This document shows positions 1 through 4,867 of a stretch of 6,531 bases of DNA, piece by piece; positions within the stretch are counted from its first letter, which is position 1, and the number at the start of each line of letters is the position of its first letter. The notes under the pieces were generated by a model. The model made no database searches. It was not told where the DNA came from and saw only the letters and a program-made list of their open reading frames with translations. The DNA is from Nitrososphaeria archaeon. Lineage in GTDB: Archaea; Thermoproteota; Nitrososphaeria; Conexivisphaerales; UBA164. The position numbers and the translations under genes are program-made. The stretch lies in the NCBI GenBank assembly GCA_029775955.1, contig JARVJW010000076.1, positions 1 to 6,531 on the forward strand. Reading direction: 5' to 3'.

Positions 1-1
1 G

Positions 2-492
2 CACATTGCTGTCGTAGCCAATCCAAATACTAGTAAAGTCCTAAAACTTGGAGGCGGAGCACATACATAAGAAATACAAGAACATGAGAAGAAAGCTTCA
101 GAAGAAAGGTAAATACAGGAAGGTCAAAGAAATAAAGAACAGGGAGAGAAACATTGAAAGGGATTTGAACCACAAGGTATCAAAGAAAATAGTAGAGGAA
201 GCGAAACAGAACGGGAATTAAGCTTGAATACCTGCAGGGGATAAGAAATACAAAATCTAGCAGAAGTTTCAGGTATTCCTTGAATAGCTGGTCATTCTAT
301 CAGCTTGAACAAATGATAGAAGCCAGACTACTTGGAATACCCGTTGTTGATCCATATCACACTTCACAGGAATGTTCAAGGTGTGGGCAGATAGGCAACC
401 GCTCAGGGCAGTGCCAATGTGGGCACGTTGACCACGCTGATGCAAACGCTTCATTCAACATAGCGTTGCGTCCACCTTTAATTGGAAGTTAA
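2..492 (+). pseudogene. tnpB: TnpB (IS200/IS605 family) 3' remnant, two frameshifts
   Basis: This is the C-terminal part of an RNA-guided TnpB nuclease; the start lies outside the window. Translation runs in frame 2 (HIAVVANPNT.., stop at 68-70), then frame 3 from about 60 (HIHKKYKNMRRKLQKKGKY.., stop at 219-221), then frame 1 from about 214 to the stop at 490-492. The breaks sit near 50-60 and at 213-216, where one extra G restores TnpB reading if removed. Recognisable family pieces are the basic helix KNMRRKLQKKGKYRKVKEIK, the RuvC-II segment KLEYLQGIR with its Glu, SWSFYQLEQMIE, the zinc-ribbon knuckle CSRCGQIGNRSG, and the RuvC-III segment DHADANASFNIA with its Asp. The second zinc knuckle reads C-Q-C instead of the usual CxxC, and short in-frame losses seem present after MIE and PVV. 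The frameshifts make an active nuclease very unlikely. Family assignment is confident. Confidence 0.9.
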
Positions 493-591
493 TTGCATGT
501 AGATGCATGCAAGGGGAGCACTGATACCCCCAAAGAGGCAACTCCAAGAATGATGGAGACCTTAGAACTCTTTAGGGCGGAGAGTATGTCA
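493..591 (+). ncRNA. IS200/IS605 right end with candidate omega (TnpB guide) RNA
   Basis: The 100 bases after the tnpB stop form a chain of stem-loops: 493-499 with 506-512 (TTGCATG/CATGCAA), 513-516 with 527-530 (GGGG/CCCC), 542-546 with 554-558 (CTCCA/TGGAG), and 567-571 with 581-585 (ACTCT/AGAGT) around the loop TTAGGGCGG. The last hairpin and the following TATGTCA match the usual style of IS200/IS605 right ends, where the transposase cuts after a short tetranucleotide and TnpB guide RNA ends. The boundary is placed at the TCA (589-591), which would make the flanking DNA from 592 the guide. The structures are seen in the sequence; the RNA role and the exact end are inferred from the family. 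Whether it is still transcribed is unknown. Confidence 0.5.
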
Positions 592-664
592 GCAGTAGTC
601 TAAATAAAAATAATTATATGCTTATATAACACACTTGCAAGTTTCTTGCCAATTGATAAGCGGA

Positions 665-689
665 AGCCTCTGTCCTTTAGTCAGAGGTT
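665..689 (+). repeat. Right-end-type hairpin of a second IS200/IS605 element
   Basis: CCTCTG (667-672) pairs perfectly with CAGAGG (682-687), extendable by a G-T and an A-T pair, around a loop containing CTTTAG. A GAAGCC-stem-CTTTAG-stem arrangement is common at the right end of archaeal IS200/IS605 elements, and the loop resembles the CTTTAG at the hairpin at 567-585. No tnpB coding piece is found immediately upstream on the same strand, so this would be an orphan end. Assignment is by resemblance only. Confidence 0.4.
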
Positions 690-744
690 AGTGAGGAAAA
701 GTTCAGATGCTACAATAAGGAATATATGTCTAATGGAAGTAGAG

Positions 745-837
745 AATGGGTTCTGAATTAAGTATAAATATGTATGAAATCCATACTCAGTTCATGAGCC
801 TCATCGCTTTTATCCTCCTCTGGGTTCATCGGAGAAC
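745..837 (-). mobile_element. Presumed right end of the minus-strand TnpB element
   Basis: Read on the minus strand, this follows the tnpB tail ending at 838. It is rich in short open stretches and ends in a hairpin, GTATG (772-776) with CATAC (782-786). A right end carrying guide-RNA sequence is expected at this position in an IS200/IS605 or IS1341-type element. The exact terminus is not visible; 745 is an estimate. A plus-strand ORF across 746-1063 is the antisense shadow of this element, not a gene. Confidence 0.35.
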
Positions 838-1066
838 TCATCGAGCTTGGCTCCTTTCGGGGGGAACCCATGACTCCCCACAAAGGAATTTGTTCCATAT
901 TGTTTTGGCCGCATTTTCCTGTCTATCGATTATAAGCCCCCAATATGGACATTTAAATGTGCTTGCCCCACTTTATTATAATACCCACATCTGGAGCAGG
1001 TTTTTGATGTACCATAAGCATCAACTGTTTTATATCCATTCCATGCAGACTTTGTCTCCATAAGCG
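838..1066 (-). pseudogene. tnpB: TnpB C-terminal remnant, minus strand, frameshifted
   Basis: On the minus strand, from about 1061 down, the translation METKSAWNGYKTVDAYGTSK runs into the zinc-ribbon knuckle TCSRCGYYNKVGQ, typical of TnpB. One base seems lost near 960-961. In the shifted frame it continues TFKCPYWGLIIDRQENAAK and then KTIWNKF, ending at the stop 838-840. The RuvC-III Asp (in IDRQENA) is kept, but the last zinc-ribbon Cys of the expected CPYCG is Trp here (codon TGG). Only the last 70 or so residues survive and an in-frame stop lies just upstream. The sequence differs from the plus-strand copy at 2-492 (AYGTSKTCSRCGYYN against DPYHTSQECSRCGQIGN), so it derives from a different element. 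It is not functional. Confidence 0.8.
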
Positions 1067-1130
1067 ATTATCACTTTAGATATTCTTCTATATTTACCAA
1101 TATTTAAACTTATCTACATTAAACTGTAAT

Positions 1131-1235
1131 CTACGGCATTCCCGAATTTGCGCCTAGGGAAAGTGTTGCGGTGAACTCAAAAGGAAGTTGCCACTCGATA
1201 GTGAGGAGCCTCACCAGGAGTTGGAGGATGCCAGA
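1131..1235 (+). other. Possible further IS200/IS605-type remnant
   Basis: The stretch contains a near-palindrome GTGAGG-AG-CCTCAC (1201-1214) and a hairpin CACT-CGAT-AGTG (1192-1203) after a GGAAG. Two frames read protein-like: YGIPEFAPRESVAVNSK, then, after a shift near 1178-1182, RKLPLDSEEPHQELEDARNK. Such a mix of a variable acidic tail with hairpins fits the tnpB 3' end and right end of yet another element, but no diagnostic TnpB motif is left, so this is a guess from style and neighbourhood. It ends just before the convergent aSelBL stop at 1250. Confidence 0.25.
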
Positions 1236-1249
1236 AATAAACAAGTATT

Positions 1250-2143
1250 TCAATTGCCAGCCGCATAGCCATATACCTGTAGTGAGCCCGGCTTTACGCT
1301 GGGGTTTATCAAGATAACCCTTTTTTTTACAGCAGGCAGCTTTCCCCTGAGTTTTATCTTGTCCTGGTCCACATCACCCATTACTTTCATTCCGCAACAT
1401 ATTGCATGTAATTCCCTTGCCTCGGGCGCCCATTTGAACTTTTCATAAAATACAAGTTCATCAGTTAACGGCAAATCTGGGTAGACCAACCCATATGTGC
1501 CAGAGAGCTCATTTAGGCCAGCATTCCTTATAGCCAGCCCAACCCTGACCCCTGGACCCACTGAAAGCTGGTCCTCATCCAGGACCTGGATGCTCTTTAC
1601 CTCTATTTCAGCATTGGAGGGCAATGCCTTAAGCCTGTCATGAACGCGGATTTCAGTTCCAGAAAATCCAAGCATAACTGTGCCAACCCCCTTGACGTTA
1701 AATATCCTGTCAATAAATGTAACGCCATTACTTTCTTGCTTTAGGTCAAACTCCTTAAAATCTGACAACATCTTTGAGATTTTCATTGAATTGAACATTT
1801 TTCTGAACATATCAGGATCCTGGGAGACTACAATTCCACTTATCCCGGAAGCTTCTGCTAGAAGGGCGAGTTCGGCTTCAGCCTTGCCCACTTCACTTGC
1901 AAACAGGTAAAAGGAGGATGAAACTGAGATATCCCTTGCCACATCAAGCACACTTGTGGGGGCAGGAACAAGCACTGACCTTAAATTATCGCCAAATTTT
2001 CTGTAAAATATTTCATTTTCAACGCGCTTGCCTAACATTGAGGCGTACTTTTCCGATATGCGAGGATCTGCAGACATCACAGTTGAAATTGACCCAGTTA
2101 ACACATTAAAATCTAGTTCCCCTGTTTTTAAAAGTGTTTCCAT
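1250..2143 (-). CDS. SelB-like translation factor (aSelBL) with degenerate G domain
   Basis: This 297-residue protein resembles the archaeal SelB-like family aSelBL, relatives of the elongation factor SelB/EF1A that lack the SelB C-terminal mRNA-binding domain. The best evidence is the domain-2 beta-barrel at residues about 143-208: FIDRIFNVKGVGTVMLGF, then VKSIQVLDEDQLSVGPGVRVGLAIRNA, the pattern of EF-Tu-like domain 2. Residues about 215-297 would be domain 3. Residues 11-135 occupy the GTPase position, starting FNVLTGS, but show no Gx4GK[ST], no DxxG and no NKxD motif, so GTP hydrolysis is doubtful. The family has been proposed to serve pyrrolysine decoding, but its distribution is wider and its role is unsettled. 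The start at 2143 is chosen because family members begin just before this beta strand and a TATA-like box lies about 25 bases upstream. ATGs at 2179 and 2188 would overlap dedA, and the open frame runs on to 2446 only as antisense of dedA. The fold is fairly sure; the function is unknown. Confidence 0.75.
   Translation of the reverse strand: METLLKTGELDFNVLTGSISTVMSADPRISEKYASMLGKRVENEIFYRKFGDNLRSVLVPAPTSVLDVARDISVSSSFYLFASEVGKAEAELALLAEASGISGIVVSQDPDMFRKMFNSMKISKMLSDFKEFDLKQESNGVTFIDRIFNVKGVGTVMLGFSGTEIRVHDRLKALPSNAEIEVKSIQVLDEDQLSVGPGVRVGLAIRNAGLNELSGTYGLVYPDLPLTDELVFYEKFKWAPEARELHAICCGMKVMGDVDQDKIKLRGKLPAVKKRVILINPSVKPGSLQVYGYAAGN
2125..2134 (+). promoter_or_regulatory. TATA-like box for dedA, inside aSelBL
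   Basis: TTTTTAAAAG is centred about 30 bases before the ATG at 2160, giving a predicted start of transcription within a few bases of that codon. It lies within the first codons of aSelBL on the other strand. Only the sequence match and spacing support it. Confidence 0.4.
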
Positions 2144-2159
2144 TGATGATGACTGCAAA

Positions 2160-2888
2160 ATGCTTTTTAGATCATGCATGCAAAGCATGACATTGAACAG
2201 GACTGTAATGATTTCAGTGGCTTTAGGCGCAGTTGCTTCAATTGCAATATATGCTATGCCCCATGACGTTGGTGGCGCTTCATTTTTGAAAGAACTTATA
2301 TACATAATTCCTGTATGGACAGCATATGAGGTTTCAGCTGGGGGGCCTGCAATGATTTTTGCCCTGATGGCGCTTGAAAGCGCTTCACTCCCTATTCCCA
2401 GCGAAGTTATACTTCCACTTTCAGGGTTCCTCATAGCGCAGGGCAAAATGGATCTTGTTCCAGTATTTGTATCATCCCTTGTGGGGTCAATGGTCGGGTC
2501 TCTTGCAGATTATTACATTGGGTACATAATCGGGATAGAGGCTATATATAAAAAATCATGGATAAGCTCTAAATCACTTATGATGACAACTTCCTGGTTC
2601 AACAGATATGGAGCATGGGCAGTGACGTTCAGCAGGATGCTTGCAGGAGCAAGGACTCTCATCTCATTTCCTGCTGGCGCGTTTAAAATGGAAATAAAGA
2701 GATTTTCGCTTTATACCTTTGTGGGATCTGCGCTATGGAGCGGAGTTCTCATTTATCTGGGCATGATTCTTGGCTCTCACTGGTCATATGTTGAAGGTGT
2801 TCTGAATAATACCGTAGTTCCCATAGGCGTTGGTTTTATCGTTGCGTTAGCGTTTTACCTAATTTTCAGCTTGATTCAATCCAAATGA
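2160..2888 (+). CDS. DedA/VTT-family membrane protein
   Basis: This 242-residue integral membrane protein belongs to the DedA (SNARE-associated/VTT) family, whose members are linked to lipid scrambling or undecaprenyl-phosphate and other lipid-carrier transport and to membrane homeostasis; its substrate here is unknown. Visible features are an N-terminal hydrophobic helix (about 16-34), the re-entrant-loop motif ESASLPIPSE with conserved acidic residues and prolines (73-82), the glycine-rich GSLADYYIGYIIG (113-125), the family motif FSRMLAGARTLISFPAG (157-173) with its two arginines, and two C-terminal membrane helices (about 185-204 and 218-238). The length is slightly above the usual 200-220 because of the extra first helix. 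The start is uncertain: 2160 fits the TATA-like box at 2125-2134, while ATGs at 2178, 2187 and 2208 are also possible. The open frame back to 2028 is antisense to aSelBL. The gene converges on the ABC permease with a 4-base gap. Confidence 0.88.
   Translation: MLFRSCMQSMTLNRTVMISVALGAVASIAIYAMPHDVGGASFLKELIYIIPVWTAYEVSAGGPAMIFALMALESASLPIPSEVILPLSGFLIAQGKMDLVPVFVSSLVGSMVGSLADYYIGYIIGIEAIYKKSWISSKSLMMTTSWFNRYGAWAVTFSRMLAGARTLISFPAGAFKMEIKRFSLYTFVGSALWSGVLIYLGMILGSHWSYVEGVLNNTVVPIGVGFIVALAFYLIFSLIQSK
2163..2172 (-). promoter_or_regulatory. TATA-like box for aSelBL, inside dedA
   Basis: On the minus strand ATCTAAAAAG is centred about 24-25 bases upstream of the ATG at 2143, the spacing of leaderless archaeal messages. 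No Shine-Dalgarno sequence precedes that ATG. The box falls in the first codons of the divergent dedA gene. Confidence 0.45.
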
Positions 2889-2892
2889 CACG

Positions 2893-3627
2893 TCACTTTT
2901 CCCTCCAATGCATAAATTTTTTTGCCAGAAGAAAATAAACTGCAGTTTCAGCTATAAGTATTGCTGCCATTGGCATCTGCAATGGTTGCAGCCCCATCAC
3001 CCCCTGCATCAGCACCGAAGCTGGCGTGGCTGGTGATATAGCAAGAAGGTATATGGCATATTTGGGCAGGTAACTGTAAGGGTAAAATATTGGAGGAATT
3101 ATTGTCAAAACTATTGAAAGTATAGACGTTATTCCCCAGACGTTGCGTATATGTGACAGAAAGCCGGCTATGATAAACGAGATCGAGGTTGTGGCAACTA
3201 TCATGCAAATCAGTACAAAAAGCAGCGCGAGTGATGAAAACGGATCAAATATCCTGTAGACATATCCAATTACAGCATAAATGAAAAGGCCAGGCAAGGA
3301 AAAAACAAGGTAACTTAACATTATGCCAATCATGTAATCAGTTGAAGATATGGCTGTAGCTACAAACAGGTCCTGTATCTTAAGTTCAAGCCTGAAAAAT
3401 GCTGCATCACCTGCGCTTGACAGGGCGTTTGAGGAGATCATTGAAATAAATCCGCCAACAACAGCATAGGGCAGGAGGGCTCCCCTGCTCAGCATATAAA
3501 CCAAAAAAAACATGGTGAGGGGCAGGCTGAGTGAAGCGATAATGTAGGAGGGTCCCCTAGTTATAGTTGAGAACCCATAATACCAACCCATGGCAAGTAT
3601 GTACCTAAGATTCAATTTGAACACCAT
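2893..3627 (-). CDS. ABC-2-type exporter permease
   Basis: This 244-residue protein has six hydrophobic segments (about 28-46, 52-70, 98-122, 132-155, 163-182 and 221-236), the layout of an ABC-2-type transport permease that forms the membrane channel with the ATPase encoded just upstream. Family-like features are the conserved cytoplasmic stretch RLELKIQDLFVATAISSTDY (79-98) before membrane segment three, and PPIFYPYSYLP followed by ISPATPASVLMQG (178-210) near the end. The substrate cannot be read from the sequence; such small pairs export drugs, lipids or other hydrophobic compounds. The start is the ATG at 3627, which overlaps the end of the ATPase gene by 23 bases, so the two are co-transcribed and probably translationally coupled. 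A TTG three codons earlier is less likely. The stop lies 4 bases from the dedA stop. Confidence 0.87.
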   Translation of the reverse strand: MVFKLNLRYILAMGWYYGFSTITRGPSYIIASLSLPLTMFFLVYMLSRGALLPYAVVGGFISMISSNALSSAGDAAFFRLELKIQDLFVATAISSTDYMIGIMLSYLVFSLPGLFIYAVIGYVYRIFDPFSSLALLFVLICMIVATTSISFIIAGFLSHIRNVWGITSILSIVLTIIPPIFYPYSYLPKYAIYLLAISPATPASVLMQGVMGLQPLQMPMAAILIAETAVYFLLAKKFMHWREK

Positions 3628-4444
3628 ATCGCACAAACAGGTCTTCCAGCGTTACTTGCTTCACAGAATATCCCTTCCTTACGTATGCGCTTGCACTATC
3701 TGTATCTACATAAGAAATATACGTGTTGCCTATCCTTGTCCAGCCACTCACCGGTTGGGTTGATTCAACCCTGATTTTACCATCAAAATCCATGAGGAGT
3801 TCATTGATCGTCCCCTTCTTTATGATCATGCCATTATCTATGAACACTATATCGTCTGAGAGCGCCATGGCTTCTTCCATGTAGTGCGTCGTTAAAAGAA
3901 CCTCTGAGCTTAGTTCCTTTATTGATGACCAAACTTCCAGCCTTGAAACTGGGTCAAGGCCGGTTGTTGGTTCATCAAGGAAAACAGTTTCTGCGCCTGA
4001 AGCTATCGCCATTGCCACAAACAGCTTTCTCTTCATTCCACCTGAAAGGGTATCCGTTGGACTGTTTCTGAATTCCCAGAGCTCCAGTTTTTTTAAAGCG
4101 TATTGAGAAGCTTCAGTGGCCCCCTGGAAAGACATTCCCCTTGCCGCGAGGTAGATTTTGAGGTGCTCAAATGGAGTGAGCAGTCCGATGGGCCTTCCCT
4201 CTTGAGGTATACTGACAAGGTTTTTCCTAATTCTGTCCTGTTCATGTAATATATCCATGCCGTTGATCGTTGCAGAACCCGATGTGGGAATGAGCTGGGT
4301 TGATAATATGCGCATGAGGGTTGTCTTTCCGGCACCATTCCTCCCTATTATTGACGTTACCCTGCCTTTAAATGATGCTGATATACCTCTTAATGCGACT
4401 TGCCCGTTTTTGTACACTTTCTCCAGCTCTTGCAGCTCTATCAT
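3605..4444 (-). CDS. ABC transporter ATP-binding protein (DrrA/CcmA-like)
   Basis: This 279-residue ATPase should power the ABC-2 permease encoded next in the same transcript. All nucleotide-binding motifs are intact: Walker A GRNGAGKTT (34-42), Q-loop Gln81 in SIPQE, signature LSGGMKRK (133-140), Walker B TVFLDEPT with Asp157 and the catalytic Glu158, D-loop GLDP (162-165), and switch His187 in LLTTHYMEEA. Residues about 222-279 form a C-terminal extension as in DrrA-type exporters, ending in the VTLEDLFVRYG motif common to them. It is the first gene of a two-gene operon. An inverted repeat abuts its ATG (4444-4463) and a TATA-like box lies at 4491-4497. It diverges from the 108-residue gene at 4541. 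The export role is inferred from the family; the substrate is unknown. Confidence 0.93.
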   Translation of the reverse strand: MIELQELEKVYKNGQVALRGISASFKGRVTSIIGRNGAGKTTLMRILSTQLIPTSGSATINGMDILHEQDRIRKNLVSIPQEGRPIGLLTPFEHLKIYLAARGMSFQGATEASQYALKKLELWEFRNSPTDTLSGGMKRKLFVAMAIASGAETVFLDEPTTGLDPVSRLEVWSSIKELSSEVLLTTHYMEEAMALSDDIVFIDNGMIIKKGTINELLMDFDGKIRVESTQPVSGWTRIGNTYISYVDTDSASAYVRKGYSVKQVTLEDLFVRYGVQIES

Positions 4445-4463
4445 GCACTACCTATCTAGTGCA
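4444..4463 (-). promoter_or_regulatory. Inverted repeat ending on the ABC ATPase start codon
   Basis: A perfect 7-base inverted repeat, TGCACTA (4444-4450) and TAGTGCA (4457-4463), with a 6-base spacer lies directly before the ATPase gene; its inner end is the A of the ATG. On the predicted transcript, which should start near 4467, it would fold as a 5' leader hairpin whose loop and stem contain an AGGT that could serve as a weak ribosome-binding site 5 bases from the ATG. As DNA it sits where an archaeal repressor would block transcription. Either reading is inference; the repeat is plain in the sequence. Confidence 0.5.
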
Positions 4464-4490
4464 AATAAAAAATGTTTGCTATGTCGATTT

Positions 4491-4497
4491 TTTATAA
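4491..4497 (-). promoter_or_regulatory. TATA-like box of the ABC operon
   Basis: Minus-strand TTATAAA, continuing into AAAT, lies about 50 bases upstream of the ATPase ATG and predicts a transcript start near 4467, leaving a leader of about 23 bases that is almost entirely the 4444-4463 inverted repeat. An identical heptamer at 4504-4510 faces the other gene. Confidence 0.45.
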
Positions 4498-4503
4498 TAT
4501 ACG

Positions 4504-4510
4504 TTTATAA
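4504..4510 (+). promoter_or_regulatory. TATA-like box for the 108-residue gene
   Basis: TTTATAA is centred 34 bases before the ATG at 4541, predicting a leader of about 8 bases. No Shine-Dalgarno sequence is present between it and the ATG. AT-rich surroundings make other boxes possible (for example around 4519-4530). Confidence 0.4.
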
Positions 4511-4540
4511 GTTACCTATTTTAATTAATTGTAAATTACA

Positions 4541-4867
4541 ATGAACTATGATTCTTTTGAAAGTGTGGGGGAGTTGTTTGACTATATTACTGCTTTTTCT
4601 GAAGTAATAAGGGTTGGGGTTTATGACAGCAGGCTAGCGCGGAGTCTTTCTGAGGCACTTTCAAATGCTGGCATAAAGCTTAGCGAAAGGAACATGAGGA
4701 CGATTTACTCAAACTGCCGCAAAAAGTACTTAAAAATAATGAGGGGGGAGGATGTGAGCCTAAATACGGAAAAGGATTCTGGAATCCTAGAGTTCTTCCT
4801 CCTCTCTTACCTTACGCTGATTGATACTTTTTTAGTGGAAAACCGCATTAAACAGTTAGATTGCTGA
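4541..4867 (+). CDS. Hypothetical 108-residue protein, possible DNA-binding regulator
   Basis: I do not recognise this protein. It is predicted to be nearly all helical, with no signal peptide and no clear membrane span. Residues 32-66 (LARSLSEALSNAGIKLSERN, then MRTIYSNCRKKYLKI) have the rhythm of a helix-turn-helix: a helix, a Gly-Ile turn, then a basic second helix beginning Ser-Glu-Arg. The C-terminal segment GILEFFLLSYLTLIDTFLVE (81-100) is a strongly amphipathic or hydrophobic helix that could mediate dimerisation. It diverges from the ABC exporter operon, whose leader holds a perfect inverted repeat, which would suit a local regulator; that link is inference. The ATG at 4541 follows a TATA-like box and begins the only sensible frame. 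Its last 12 bases overlap the end of cofD on the opposite strand. It is probably a real gene, given its length and its fit between neighbours. Confidence 0.65.
   Translation: MNYDSFESVGELFDYITAFSEVIRVGVYDSRLARSLSEALSNAGIKLSERNMRTIYSNCRKKYLKIMRGEDVSLNTEKDSGILEFFLLSYLTLIDTFLVENRIKQLDC

Noticed and set aside
269..454. Minus-strand 61-residue ORF
   Set aside because: It is antisense to the conserved TnpB C-terminal region.
635..650. Small hairpin GCAAG-TTT-CTTGC
   Set aside because: A 5-base stem with no adjoining gene is common by chance; kept only as part of the mobile-element debris.
746..1063. Plus-strand 105-residue ORF
   Set aside because: It is antisense to a TnpB remnant whose zinc-ribbon and RuvC-III motifs are readable on the minus strand; its own translation shows no family features.
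2028..2159. N-terminal extension of the dedA reading frame
   Set aside because: It overlaps aSelBL coding sequence and adds a polar, acidic stretch with no place in DedA proteins.
2144..2446. N-terminal extension of the aSelBL reading frame
   Set aside because: It is antisense to the DedA membrane protein, adds residues that aSelBL proteins lack, and the TATA-like box supports the start at 2143.
2948..3208. Minus-strand 86-residue ORF
   Set aside because: It is a shadow in another frame of the ABC-2 permease, whose membrane segments are clear.
4093..4338. Minus-strand 81-residue ORF
   Set aside because: It lies wholly inside the ABC ATPase gene, between Walker A and the signature motif, in another frame.
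4257..4544. Plus-strand 95-residue ORF
   Set aside because: Most of it is antisense to the ATPase Walker A region and the rest crosses the divergent promoter.
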